In this document: positions 36,476 to 45,721 of the stretch, piece after piece
Layout of the letters: each line of letters opens with the position of its first letter
Position numbering within the stretch: the stretch's first letter is position 1
Assembly (NCBI GenBank): GCA_036560485.1
Contig: DATBRC010000055.1
Coordinates: 12,507-76,506, forward strand
DNA from: DATBRC01 sp036560485
GTDB lineage: Bacteria; Pseudomonadota; Gammaproteobacteria; Burkholderiales; Burkholderiaceae_D
DNA: 64,000 bases
Reading direction: 5' to 3'
The notes under the pieces: model-generated
Told to the model about the DNA's origin: nothing
Database searches by the model: none
The model's input: the letters and a program-made list of their open reading frames with translations, nothing else
Made by a program: the position numbers and the translations under genes

Positions 36476-37273
36476 TTGAAACGCATTGTTCTCGGTGTTC
36501 AATACGATGGTTTGCCTTGGCATGGTTGGCAAACACAGGTCAGTGGCAATACAGTCCAGGACCAGTTGGAGGTTGCGCTTAAAAAATTTGCATTGACTGA
36601 AATCACGACAACTTGCGCTGGTCGTACCGATACTGGCGTGCATGCAATCGAACAAGTTGTGCACTTTGATACAAAAGTCGAGCGTGAGTCATTTTCATGG
36701 GTGCGAGGCGTCAATACGTTTCTTCCGTCATCCATCGCAGTGCGCTGGGCATGTGAAGTCGAGAACGATCCTGCAAACGAATTCCATGCACGCTTTAGTG
36801 CGACAGCACGCACTTATCGCTATTTGTTATACAACCATCCGGTTCGCTCTCCATTATTGGCCGGCAAAGTAGGTTGGGCATTTCGACCGCTGGCAATTGA
36901 TAAGATGCAAAAAGCGGCCAGCTATCTTATTGGCACGCATGATTTTTCTGCGTTCCGCTCCGCAGAATGCCAAGCAAAGTCGCCTATCAAATTGATGCAT
37001 GAAATCGGCATTGAGCAACACGGTGATTTATTTGTTTTTACTGTGCGTGCCAATGCATTCCTTCATCATATGGTGCGAAATATTGTCGGGGCATTGGTTT
37101 ATGCCGGCTATGGTCAAAAATCGCCGGAGTGGCTTAAAGAGCTGCTCGACGGCCGTGATCGGACTTTTTCAGCACCAACTTTCATGCCGGACGGATTGTA
37201 TTTGGCAAAAATTGAATACGATTCAAAGTGGAAGTTGCCGCAAGAAACCCATGGCTCATTCTTGGGATTGTAG
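36476..37273 (+). CDS. truA: tRNA pseudouridine(38-40) synthase
   Basis: 265 residues. It makes pseudouridine at positions 38-40 of many tRNAs. The catalytic Asp is in CAGRTDTGVHA; YDGLPWHGWQ at the start and HHMVRNIVG are TruA marks. The start is TTG: an in-frame stop lies four codons upstream and no ATG is available. Confidence 0.95.
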   Translation: MKRIVLGVQYDGLPWHGWQTQVSGNTVQDQLEVALKKFALTEITTTCAGRTDTGVHAIEQVVHFDTKVERESFSWVRGVNTFLPSSIAVRWACEVENDPANEFHARFSATARTYRYLLYNHPVRSPLLAGKVGWAFRPLAIDKMQKAASYLIGTHDFSAFRSAECQAKSPIKLMHEIGIEQHGDLFVFTVRANAFLHHMVRNIVGALVYAGYGQKSPEWLKELLDGRDRTFSAPTFMPDGLYLAKIEYDSKWKLPQETHGSFLGL

Positions 37274-37351
37274 TCGTCCGGTTTCGTTCGCAGATTAGAT
37301 GCGTATACAATGCCAATGAGACGAACTCCTGTTGAATTTCAACGTATTTAA

Positions 37352-38029
37352 ATGTCCAATCGCACTCGTATCAAAATATGTGGTTTAACGCGCAAGGAAG
37401 ATGTGCATGCAGCAGTTGACGCTGGTGCTGATGCCCTCGGCTTTAACTTCTATGCCCAAAGTCCTCGCTATGTATCTGTATCGCCTGATCTTGCTGCGAA
37501 CCTGATAGCTATGGTGCCGCCTTTTGTAACGGTGACCGGTTTGTTTGTAAATGCATCTATTAAAGATATTCAAACTGTTATTGCAAAGGTGCCCGTCGCT
37601 CTATTGCAATTTCACGGCGATGAGACATTGGAGCAATGTGTTGCTGCAGCGACAAGCGTAAATCGACCTTTTATGCGCGCGATCAGGGTAAGTTCCGCTA
37701 TGACAAGCGCCGATTTGTTAAAATACGAAGCTGATTATCGTGCTGCCAGTCCTTTATTTACTGGCTTGTTGCTGGACGCATTTGTTGATGGTTATGGTGG
37801 TGGTGGAAAGGTTTTTGATTGGTCTCTCATTCCAAAAGAACTCGCGCCTCGGCTCGTTTTAAGTGGTGGCTTGAACGTACAAAACGCGACTGACGCGGTG
37901 GTACGTATTCGCCCATACGCGGTTGACGTCAGTAGTGGCGTCGAAGCTGCGAAGGGCATCAAGGATGCTGTCAAGATTCGCGCATTTATCAGTGCGGTTC
38001 GAGCAGCAGATGCAACGCCAAATCAATAA
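37352..38029 (+). CDS. trpF: Phosphoribosylanthranilate isomerase
   Basis: 225 residues, TIM barrel. It carries out the Amadori rearrangement of phosphoribosylanthranilate in tryptophan synthesis. KICGLTRKEDV holds the catalytic Cys, LQFHGDE and LLLDAFVDGYGGGG hold the acidic partner, and LSGGLNVQN the phosphate site. Heads the trpF-trpB-trpA group; trpB follows after 16 bp. Confidence 0.96.
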   Translation: MSNRTRIKICGLTRKEDVHAAVDAGADALGFNFYAQSPRYVSVSPDLAANLIAMVPPFVTVTGLFVNASIKDIQTVIAKVPVALLQFHGDETLEQCVAAATSVNRPFMRAIRVSSAMTSADLLKYEADYRAASPLFTGLLLDAFVDGYGGGGKVFDWSLIPKELAPRLVLSGGLNVQNATDAVVRIRPYAVDVSSGVEAAKGIKDAVKIRAFISAVRAADATPNQ

Positions 38030-38045
38030 AGTAAAGAGAACAAGC

Positions 38046-39302
38046 ATGAAAGAACTTAACGTGCTCGGAAATTCTGCCGAGCGTCAGGCGATTCCCTCCA
38101 CCGTCTTGCGTCATTCTGCCGACTATCATCTTCCTGATGCCAAAGGGCACTTTGGTCAATATGGCGGCAGTTTTGTCTCCGAGACGCTGACCTTGGCATT
38201 GACCGAATTAAAACAAGCCTATGCGCACTTCAGCAAGGATCCAACATTCCTGGAAGAGTTTGAATACGAGCTGAAGCATTTCGTAGGCCGCCCCAGTCCT
38301 GTGTATCACGCCAAACGCTGGTCCGAAATCATGGGCGGTGCACAAATCTATTTCAAACGCGAAGATCTCAACCATACCGGCGCACACAAAATCAACAATG
38401 TGATCGGCCAGGCATTGCTTGCCAAACGCATGGGCAAACCACGCGTGATCGCAGAGACAGGCGCAGGGCAGCATGGCGTTGCAACAGCTACCATCTGCGC
38501 GCGTTTTGGTTTGGAATGTGTCGTCTACATGGGTAGCGAGGACGTCAAGCGCCAAGTACAAAACGTCTATCGCATGGAATTGCTTGGCGCGAAAGTGGTG
38601 CCAGTCGAGTCTGGTTCCAAGACCCTGAAAGATGCACTCAATGAAGCGATGCGCGATTGGGTGACCAACGTTGAGAATACGTTTTACATCATAGGTACCG
38701 TGGCTGGTCCGCATCCATATCCGATGATGGTGCGTGATTTCCAGTCGGTCATCGGTGAAGAATGCAAAATTCAGATGCCGGAAATGACAGGACGCCAGCC
38801 TGATTATGTGGTGGCATGCGTCGGCGGCGGATCAAATGCAATGGGTATTTTTTATCCCTATATCGACCACAAAAATGTTCAACTGGTTGGTGTTGAAGCT
38901 GCGGGTGATGGATTGGATACAGGACGACACTCTGCATCACTGATCGCCGGATCGCCAGGTGTTTTGCATGGCAACCGTACGTATTTGCTGCAGGATGCCA
39001 ATGGGCTGATCATCGAAACGCATTCTGTTTCCGCAGGACTCGATTATCCCGGCGTTGGACCCGAGCATGCTTGGTTGAAGGATTCCGGCAGAGCGCAGTA
39101 TGTATCCATCACCGATCAAGAAGCAATTGATGCATTCCACAACGCATGCCGTATCGAAGGCATCATTCCAGCTTTGGAATCGAGCCATGCGTTAGCGTAT
39201 GCGGCAAAGCTGGCGGCCACGCTGCCGAAGGATAAAATTATTTTGGCAAATTTATCCGGTCGCGGTGACAAGGATATGCACACTGTCGCCGGATGGAAGT
39301 AA
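38046..39302 (+). CDS. trpB: Tryptophan synthase beta chain
   Basis: 418 residues. It condenses indole with serine using PLP. The PLP lysine is in NHTGAHKINNV; the phosphate loop is GGGSNAMG, and GRPSPVYHAKR and ETGAGQHGVATA are conserved. The start at MKELNVLGN was preferred over an ATG 41 codons upstream inside trpF; AAAGAGA precedes it. Confidence 0.97.
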   Translation: MKELNVLGNSAERQAIPSTVLRHSADYHLPDAKGHFGQYGGSFVSETLTLALTELKQAYAHFSKDPTFLEEFEYELKHFVGRPSPVYHAKRWSEIMGGAQIYFKREDLNHTGAHKINNVIGQALLAKRMGKPRVIAETGAGQHGVATATICARFGLECVVYMGSEDVKRQVQNVYRMELLGAKVVPVESGSKTLKDALNEAMRDWVTNVENTFYIIGTVAGPHPYPMMVRDFQSVIGEECKIQMPEMTGRQPDYVVACVGGGSNAMGIFYPYIDHKNVQLVGVEAAGDGLDTGRHSASLIAGSPGVLHGNRTYLLQDANGLIIETHSVSAGLDYPGVGPEHAWLKDSGRAQYVSITDQEAIDAFHNACRIEGIIPALESSHALAYAAKLAATLPKDKIILANLSGRGDKDMHTVAGWK

Positions 39303-39406
39303 AGAATTAACGAGGTGTGTCCCGATGCAGTGTCGGGATACAGTAAAGCGCAGGCTGCGGTATTTTCCGCATATGCGAGCGAACGATCAATATAAAATCA
39401 AAATCC

Positions 39407-40204
39407 ATGTCACGTATCCAATCAACACTTTCCGCTCTGGCGGCGCAGCACAAAAAGGCCTTGATTCCTTTCATCACTGCAGGTGATCCATCACCCGAAT
39501 TGACTGTGCCATTGATGCATGCACTGGTTGCCGGTGGTTCGGATGTGCTGGAATTAGGCGTGCCATTCTCCGATCCGATGGCGGAAGGCCCAGTGATTCA
39601 ACGTGCGTGTGAACGAGCCCTTAAATTTGGCGTTGGCATCAAAGATGTGCTGGGTTATGTTCGTGAATTTCGCAAGACGAATACATCGACACCGATTGTG
39701 CTGATGGGCTATGCCAATCCAATTGAGCACATGGGGATCAATGCATTTATCCAGGCTGCGAAAGAGGCTGGCGTCGATGGCACGATTGTGGTGGATTATC
39801 CACCGGAAGAGTGCGAAGAATTTGCCGAGAAAATGAAAGCCAACGGCATGGATCCGATTTTTTTGCTGGCGCCAACGTCCACAGAAGAACGGATTGCACA
39901 AGTCGCCAAGGTTGGCAGCGGATTTAGCTATTATGTGTCGCTCAAAGGCGTGACCGGTGCACAAAACATTGATACGGCTGAAGTCGCGCAACGCCTGGCG
40001 GTTATTCGCAAATATGTGAAATTACCGATTGGCGTGGGTTTTGGCATTCGAGACGCAGCGACAGCCAAACTGGTTTCTACCGTAGCCGATGCGGTGGTGA
40101 TCGGCAGTCGCATCATTCAAGAGCTTGAAAATACCCCCACAGACAAGGCTGTCGAAGCTGTAAGAGCATTTGTAGCCGGAATTCGCAAGGCTTTGGATGA
40201 GTGA
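39407..40204 (+). CDS. trpA: Tryptophan synthase alpha chain
   Basis: 265 residues. It cleaves indole-3-glycerol phosphate and channels indole to TrpB. The catalytic Glu is in LELGVPFSDPMAEGP and the Asp in VDGTIVVDYPPEE; the phosphate loop is GFGIRD. The 104-bp gap after trpB is longer than usual and holds no clear terminator. Confidence 0.97.
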   Translation: MSRIQSTLSALAAQHKKALIPFITAGDPSPELTVPLMHALVAGGSDVLELGVPFSDPMAEGPVIQRACERALKFGVGIKDVLGYVREFRKTNTSTPIVLMGYANPIEHMGINAFIQAAKEAGVDGTIVVDYPPEECEEFAEKMKANGMDPIFLLAPTSTEERIAQVAKVGSGFSYYVSLKGVTGAQNIDTAEVAQRLAVIRKYVKLPIGVGFGIRDAATAKLVSTVADAVVIGSRIIQELENTPTDKAVEAVRAFVAGIRKALDE

Positions 40205-40319
40205 TAGTTGCATTATGGAAATGGGCAATTTGTCCGGCGTATGATAATCTTCGGAACGTTAAATTACTGTAGTCTTCAAAAACAGTTGCAATTTAGAAAT
40301 AATTCTTGAAAGAGGCGCC

Positions 40320-41192
40320 ATGAGCTGGCTCGAAAAATTACTTCCACCGCGCATTCAGCGCTCCGAATCTGCAACACGCAAGTCAATACCAGAAGGTTTA
40401 TGGGTTAAATGTCCTTCCTGCGAAGCGGTGCTCTACCGTACCGATCTGGAATCCAACCTCCATGTTTGTCCAAAATGCAGCCACCATTTGCGCATCAGCG
40501 CGCGTGATCGGTTGGACGCGCTGCTTGATGCAGGCGGACGTTATGAAATCGGCCAGGAAGCCTTGCCGGTTGATACGCTCAAATTCAAGGACACCAAGAA
40601 ATACCCTGATCGCTTGAAAGCGGCCATGGAAGCGACCGGCGAGACCGATGCGCTGATCGTGCTGGGCGGCGCGATCATGAGCCTTCCAGTGGTTGTTGCT
40701 TGCTTTGAATACGATTTCATGGGTGGCTCGATGGGTTCCGTGGTTGGTGAGCGTTTCGTTCGTGGCGCACAAGTTGCTCTGGAACAGAAAGTCCCGTTCA
40801 TTTGCATTTCCGCCACTGGTGGTGCGCGTATGCAAGAAGGTTTGCTGTCCCTGATGCAAATGGCGAAAACGACTGCCATGTTGCCGAAATTGGCGGAAAA
40901 GAAACTGCCATTCATCAGCGTATTGACCGATCCGACAACGGGCGGCGTATCAGCCAGCTTTGCCTTCATGGGCGATGTCGTCATTGCAGAACCGAATGCG
41001 CTGATTTGTTTTACGGGTCCACGCCTGATTGAGCAAATCATTCGTGAAAAATTACCGGAAGGTTTCCAGCGCGCAGAATTTTTGGTGCAAAAAGGCGCGG
41101 TCGATATGGTTGTCGATCGCCGCAAAATGCGTGAGGAAATCGCCCGTTTGCTGGCGCTTTTGCAAAATCAATCTGCAGACGTTCTAGCTTAA
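40320..41192 (+). CDS. accD: Acetyl-CoA carboxylase carboxyltransferase beta subunit
   Basis: 290 residues. It transfers the carboxyl group from biotin to acetyl-CoA in fatty acid synthesis, with AccA. The N-terminal zinc ribbon has four cysteines (CPSC near 28 and CPKC near 50), followed by the crotonase-type domain with SATGGARMQEG and TDPTTGGVSASFA. Preceded by a good ribosome site (GAAAGAGG). In Burkholderiales accD commonly sits between trpA and folC, as here. Confidence 0.97.
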   Translation: MSWLEKLLPPRIQRSESATRKSIPEGLWVKCPSCEAVLYRTDLESNLHVCPKCSHHLRISARDRLDALLDAGGRYEIGQEALPVDTLKFKDTKKYPDRLKAAMEATGETDALIVLGGAIMSLPVVVACFEYDFMGGSMGSVVGERFVRGAQVALEQKVPFICISATGGARMQEGLLSLMQMAKTTAMLPKLAEKKLPFISVLTDPTTGGVSASFAFMGDVVIAEPNALICFTGPRLIEQIIREKLPEGFQRAEFLVQKGAVDMVVDRRKMREEIARLLALLQNQSADVLA

Positions 41193-41213
41193 AAAATAAT
41201 CAGGAAATTGATG

Positions 41214-41243
41214 AGCCCGGATCTGTACAGATCCGGGCTTTTT
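41214..41243 (+). terminator. Intrinsic terminator after accD
   Basis: A perfect 12-bp stem AGCCCGGATCTG / CAGATCCGGGCT with a two-base centre, then TTTTT. folC must be driven by read-through or by a promoter in the 30 bases that follow. Confidence 0.92.
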
Positions 41244-41272
41244 AATTTTAAATTCGCCACCATATTCCAACT

Positions 41273-42568
41273 ATGCAAAAGAACCCATCCACGCTTGCCG
41301 AATGGCTTGCCATTCTTGAATCCATGCATCCAAAAGCCATCGACATGGGTTTGGAGCGTGTCAGGCAGGTCAAAGACAGTATGGGCATTCATTTCGATTG
41401 CCCTGTCATCATCGTCGGCGGCACGAATGGTAAAGGATCGACATGTGCAATGCTGGAATCGATCTTGTTGCAAGCTGGATATCGTGTCGGGCTCTATACC
41501 TCACCGCATCTGATCGATTTTAATGAACGTGCACGCATCAATGGCGTAGCAGTTTCCGATGATGCATTCATTGAAAATTTTGAAATGGTTGAAGCGCATA
41601 GAGGCTCAGTATCATTGACCTATTTTGAATTTACGACGCTTGCCATCATGCAGTTATTTTCCAAGGCGGGCCTTGATGCTGTCATTCTGGAAGTCGGTTT
41701 GGGTGGGCGTCTGGATGCGGTGAATGTCATCGATGCCGATGTAGCTATCGTGACCAGTGTCGACATTGATCATCAGGATTATCTCGGTGACACACGCGAG
41801 AAAATCGGCTTTGAAAAAGCGGGAATTTTCCGCCATGGCAAAGCAGCGATCTGTAGTGATCCGTTGCCGCCAAAAACATTAGTAGACCATGCTGAATCAA
41901 TAGGTGCTGATTTATGGCTGCTCGGCCGCGATTTCAATTATGCAGGCGACAAGCAACAGTGGAATTTTGGTGGTCGCCATCAACGCCGCAATTCTTTGGG
42001 TTATCCAAGCTTGCGTGGTGCTAATCAATTGTTGAATGCGTCGGCAGCCCTTGCCGCACTTGAGGTGTTGCGCCAGCGCTTGCCCGTTGGGGCACAAGAA
42101 GTGCGAAATGGATTGGTGATGGTGGAATTGCCCGGACGCTTCCAGGTGTTGCCAGGCCGACCAACTGTGGTCCTTGATGTCGCACACAATCCACACGCGG
42201 CAGCGACATTGGCGCAAAATTTCGACAACATGGGTTTTCACCCTTACACCTATGCGGTATTCGGCGCGATGCGTGACAAGGATATCGATGGCGTAATTGC
42301 GCACATGAAGGGGCGTGTCGATCATTGGTGTGTAACGGATTTGCCATCGCCTCGGGCAGCAACGGCAAAATATATTCAAGAACGTTTATTGGCCGCAGGG
42401 ATCCAAAGTCAGAATGATAATGAATCATCTGTTGAAACTTTCACCACACCTGCAGAAGCTTTCGCAAATGCGCTGAAGAGAGCGGGCGAGAATGATAGAA
42501 TTGCGGTTTTCGGATCGTTCCTGACAGTCGCCGGCGTCATGATTGCCAGAAGAGCCGAATTTCACTGA
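41273..42568 (+). CDS. folC: Bifunctional folylpolyglutamate / dihydrofolate synthase
   Basis: 431 residues, Mur-ligase-like. It adds glutamate to dihydropteroate and folates. The ATP loop is GGTNGKGSTCAML; YTSPHLIDFNERARING, TYFEFTTLA and LEVGLGGRLDAVN are FolC blocks, and LDVAHNPHAA marks the C-terminal domain. Confidence 0.95.
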   Translation: MQKNPSTLAEWLAILESMHPKAIDMGLERVRQVKDSMGIHFDCPVIIVGGTNGKGSTCAMLESILLQAGYRVGLYTSPHLIDFNERARINGVAVSDDAFIENFEMVEAHRGSVSLTYFEFTTLAIMQLFSKAGLDAVILEVGLGGRLDAVNVIDADVAIVTSVDIDHQDYLGDTREKIGFEKAGIFRHGKAAICSDPLPPKTLVDHAESIGADLWLLGRDFNYAGDKQQWNFGGRHQRRNSLGYPSLRGANQLLNASAALAALEVLRQRLPVGAQEVRNGLVMVELPGRFQVLPGRPTVVLDVAHNPHAAATLAQNFDNMGFHPYTYAVFGAMRDKDIDGVIAHMKGRVDHWCVTDLPSPRAATAKYIQERLLAAGIQSQNDNESSVETFTTPAEAFANALKRAGENDRIAVFGSFLTVAGVMIARRAEFH

Positions 42569-42587
42569 CAACTACCTACTTGATCGC

Positions 42588-43538
42588 ATGGGCTTGTTCT
42601 CTTTCTCTCGCAAAAATAAGCAAGAACCTGTTTCCAGCGACGGCGAGTTTTATTCCCGTGCTGATGAAGAATCCGCCGCAATACGTGGTCGTGGCAAACG
42701 CAAAGATAAACAATCCAATGATCCTGTAGATCCAGTCTTGCCAGAAAAGAAACGTGCGCGCCGCCGTTTGGTTGGGGCAATTGCATTGGTTCTTGCTGCA
42801 ATCATTGGCTTGCCTATGATTTTCGATTCTGAACCAAAACCTGTAGCAGACGACATCACGATACAAATCCCATCGAAAGATAAACCGGCGAACAAAGGCA
42901 GTATCAGTAACCAACCTGTCATACCTTCCGCATCAAAGACTGCGGCGTCCGCCAGTTTGGATGCCAAAGAAGAAATAGTCGAGCCATCAAACAATACAGG
43001 CGTCGCGACCGCGATAGTTACTGGCGGCGCCGCGGTTGCGACTGCTGCCGCCTACAAAATAAGCGATAAAAAATCAGAGCCAGTGAGACCGGGTACTGCT
43101 GATAAAACTGCAGGCAAAGTGCAAATCGCTGAGATACAACCCGAAGCAAAACAGGCACAAAAGACAAACGCAAAAACCGAATCCAAAGCAGAGCCCAAAT
43201 CAGGAGCTTCAGCTGATCAAAAATCAAATGATGTATCCAAAGCTAAAGATAAAGGTAAGGCTGTACCAGTGAATGCCGACACGAGTAAAGTGGCTGCGGA
43301 TAAAAATTCCGGCAAGTTCGTGCTGCAAGTGGCCGCCTTGTTGACGCAAGAAAAAATCAATGAATTGCAAGGCAAATTGAAGAAGGCAGGATTTACGACA
43401 TTCACTCAGAAAGTCGCAACGGAATCAGGTGTCAGTACGCGGATTCGAGTTGGTCCTTATGCCACTAAAGAAGAGGCTGACAAGGCCCGTGCAAAGTTGC
43501 TCAAGATGGGTTTGAATGGCACACCTGTGTCGCGTTGA
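42588..43538 (+). CDS. dedD: SPOR-domain cell-division protein (DedD-like)
   Basis: 316 residues from ATG (a TTG 15 codons upstream, inside folC, is possible). Cytoplasmic basic start, one membrane helix (about 58-78, LVGAIALVLAAIIGLPMIF), an Ala/Lys/Ser-rich periplasmic linker and a C-terminal SPOR domain (about 240-316, FVLQVAALLTQEKINELQ, then TRIRVGPYATKEEADKA) that binds denuded peptidoglycan at the septum. Sits between folC and cvpA as in many proteobacteria. Confidence 0.88.
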   Translation: MGLFSFSRKNKQEPVSSDGEFYSRADEESAAIRGRGKRKDKQSNDPVDPVLPEKKRARRRLVGAIALVLAAIIGLPMIFDSEPKPVADDITIQIPSKDKPANKGSISNQPVIPSASKTAASASLDAKEEIVEPSNNTGVATAIVTGGAAVATAAAYKISDKKSEPVRPGTADKTAGKVQIAEIQPEAKQAQKTNAKTESKAEPKSGASADQKSNDVSKAKDKGKAVPVNADTSKVAADKNSGKFVLQVAALLTQEKINELQGKLKKAGFTTFTQKVATESGVSTRIRVGPYATKEEADKARAKLLKMGLNGTPVSR

Positions 43539-43553
43539 TTCAGAGTGTGAGAC

Positions 43554-44042
43554 GTGACGATCTTCGACTATCTGGTGCTGCTTGTTCTGTTCGCGTCGAT
43601 CGTGATCAGCATGATGCGCGGATTGGTTAAAGAGATATTGTCGTTGGTTAGTTGGATCGTGGCGTTAGTGGTCGCCAATTTGTACGGTGAAGCTTTAGCT
43701 GAATTATTGCCGAACATGATTCCGGGTCATGCGACACGTTTGATCGTTGCGTTCATAGCCCTGTTCATTGCCGTAAAATTGCTGATGGTGTTGCTTACCA
43801 TGGCTGTGGATGCAGTGATCAAGGCAGGCGGGTTGTCGATTGCAGATCGCGGTTTGGGTGGATTGTTCGGATTTGCACGCGGAGTGGTGATTGTCTTGGC
43901 AGCCGTTTTTTTGTGCGGTATGACAGCAATCCCGCAACAGGCATTTTGGAAGAATGCATTATTAAGACCATTGACAGAAACATTGGCGCGTACTGCCATG
44001 CCATTCTTGCCAGGGTCTGTGGTCAGTCACGTTAAGTTTTAG
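43554..44042 (+). CDS. cvpA: CvpA-family inner-membrane protein
   Basis: 162 residues, GTG start. About four membrane helices; DYLVLLVLFASIVISMMRG and RGLGGLFGFARG are family marks. Named for colicin V production; it is also linked to envelope integrity. It directly precedes purF, as in E. coli. Confidence 0.92.
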   Translation: MTIFDYLVLLVLFASIVISMMRGLVKEILSLVSWIVALVVANLYGEALAELLPNMIPGHATRLIVAFIALFIAVKLLMVLLTMAVDAVIKAGGLSIADRGLGGLFGFARGVVIVLAAVFLCGMTAIPQQAFWKNALLRPLTETLARTAMPFLPGSVVSHVKF

Positions 44043-44066
44043 ATTGTTTTAGTTGAGGAGTCCACC

Positions 44067-45584
44067 ATGTGTGGCATAGTCGGCGTTGTTTCATACAGTC
44101 CAGTCAATCAACTCATTTATGATGCGCTGCTGCTCTTGCAGCATCGTGGTCAGGATGCCGCAGGCATCGCCACCAATTCTGGTAATACGTTCAGCATGCA
44201 CAAGGCCAATGGCTTGGTGCGTGACGTGTTCCGTACGCGTAATATGCGCTCCCTGCAAGGTAATTCAGGAATTGGCCAAGTGCGTTATCCGACGGCTGGA
44301 TCATCCAGCGAAGAAGAAGCGCAACCGTTTTATGTCAATGCGCCATTCGGCATCACATTGGGACACAACGGCAACTTGACCAATTGCGAACAGCTCAAAG
44401 TCGAGATGTTCAAAAATGATCGCCGCCATATCAATACGGATTCCGATTCCGAAGTGCTGCTCAATGTACTGGCACATGAAATACAGGAAGCGACGTTCGG
44501 TTATTCGCTTGATCCAGCAGCGCTATTCAAGGCAGTCTCAGCACTTCATAAACGCGTGCGCGGTTCCTATGCAGTCGTTGCGCAAATTGCCGGTTACGGT
44601 TTGTTGGCATTTCGCGATCCATACGGCATTCGTCCGTTGTGTATCGGTTTTAACGATACGCCAAAAGGGCAGGAATATGTGGTGGCCAGCGAGTCGGTTG
44701 TGATGGAAGGTTTGGGCTTTCGCTTCTTGCGCGATGTACTGCCGGGAGAAGCGATTTTTATCGATTTGGATGGCAAGCTTTACAACCAGCAATGTGCAGA
44801 GAATCCGTCACTCAATCCATGTGCGTTTGAGTATGTGTATTTTGCACGCCCGGATTCAATTATCGATGGCGCATCGGTCTATGCAACGCGTCTCAAGATG
44901 GGCGAGTACCTCGCAGATAAAATCAAGCAGCAGTTTTCCGCCGGCGACATTGATGTAGTGATGCCGATCCCGGATTCTTCGCGGCCCTCCGCAATGGAGT
45001 TGGCCATGAGGCTCAACCTGAATTATCGCGAAGGGTTTATCAAAAACCGTTATATAGGCCGTACCTTCCTGATGCCGGGGCAGGCGATTCGCCGTAAATC
45101 AGTACGCCAGAAATTGAGTGCCATCGGTTCCGAGTTTAAAGGCAAGAACGTGCTGTTGATCGATGATTCGATCGTGCGTGGCACCACCAGTAGAGAGATC
45201 GTCCAGATGGCGCGTGATTCCGGCGCCAAGCGCGTGATGTTTGCTTCAGCTGCACCGCCAGTCAAATACCCGAATGTCTACGGCATCGATATGCCAACGC
45301 GGAATGAATTGATTGCCTATGGACGCACTGACGAAGAGGTATGCCGTGAGATTACGGCCGATGCATTGGTCTATCAGGATGTTGCTGCGCTGAAGCGTTC
45401 GATTTCCGATATCAATCCGCTTTTGAAAACTTTCGAGGCATCGTGTTTTGACGGTGTTTATGTCACAGGCGATATTTCACGCGATTATCTTGACCGCATT
45501 GAATTTGCACGTAACAACCCGCAGCCGAAAAATGAGGATACCGTTCGAACACAACTGAATCTGAATCTGGCGCAGGTCGAATAA
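44067..45584 (+). CDS. purF: Amidophosphoribosyltransferase
   Basis: 505 residues. First step of purine synthesis: PRPP plus glutamine gives phosphoribosylamine. The glutaminase nucleophile is Cys2 (MCGIVGVVS), exposed once Met is removed, with no propeptide. The PRPP loop is VLLIDDSIVRGTTSREI. Strong ribosome site GAGGAG. An intrinsic terminator lies 100 bases on, but as part of the metZ leader. Confidence 0.97.
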   Translation: MCGIVGVVSYSPVNQLIYDALLLLQHRGQDAAGIATNSGNTFSMHKANGLVRDVFRTRNMRSLQGNSGIGQVRYPTAGSSSEEEAQPFYVNAPFGITLGHNGNLTNCEQLKVEMFKNDRRHINTDSDSEVLLNVLAHEIQEATFGYSLDPAALFKAVSALHKRVRGSYAVVAQIAGYGLLAFRDPYGIRPLCIGFNDTPKGQEYVVASESVVMEGLGFRFLRDVLPGEAIFIDLDGKLYNQQCAENPSLNPCAFEYVYFARPDSIIDGASVYATRLKMGEYLADKIKQQFSAGDIDVVMPIPDSSRPSAMELAMRLNLNYREGFIKNRYIGRTFLMPGQAIRRKSVRQKLSAIGSEFKGKNVLLIDDSIVRGTTSREIVQMARDSGAKRVMFASAAPPVKYPNVYGIDMPTRNELIAYGRTDEEVCREITADALVYQDVAALKRSISDINPLLKTFEASCFDGVYVTGDISRDYLDRIEFARNNPQPKNEDTVRTQLNLNLAQVE

Positions 45585-45602
45585 TTAGGATACGATTGCA
45601 GT

Positions 45603-45716
45603 GCGCCGATTTGTTTTCTGCTTGCGGGCGCCAGGGTACAGTCCCAAACTAAGTGCAGCTAAACGAGTGAGTTTCTACAGATAACCCGTTTAGCGCACGC
45701 TTGACGGGTTTTTTAT
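45603..45716 (+). promoter_or_regulatory. SAM-II-like riboswitch with anti-terminator/terminator platform, leader of metZ
   Basis: Aptamer core: stem GCGCC (45603-45607) with GGCGC (45627-45631); its loop starts GATTT and holds TTGC just before the 3' stem strand. After an extra small hairpin (GGG/CCC, about 45634-45645) come AAAC and AGCTAAA (45657-45663). These sit in the order and places of the conserved SAM-II blocks. Expression platform: GTGC-a-GCTAAACG (45653-45665) can pair with CGTTTAGCGCAC (45687-45698), 12 bp with one bulge. That helix excludes both the aptamer 3' strand and the terminator stem AACCCGT (45683-45689)/ACGGGTT (45704-45710) with its T run. Prediction: SAM bound gives terminator and metZ off; SAM absent gives anti-terminator and metZ on. 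A weak -10 box TACGAT (45591-45596) would start the RNA at the aptamer. Confidence 0.7.
45683..45716 (+). terminator. Intrinsic terminator in the metZ leader
   Basis: Stem AACCCGT / ACGGGTT with a 14-base loop, followed by TTTTTTATT. It ends only six bases before the metZ ATG, too close for a simple purF terminator that spares metZ, which supports a conditional role. Confidence 0.78.
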
Positions 45717-45721
45717 TGATC

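Noticed and set aside
40541..41125. Antisense frame of 194 codons within accD
   Set aside because: Fully inside a clear gene and without family resemblance; shadow of accD.
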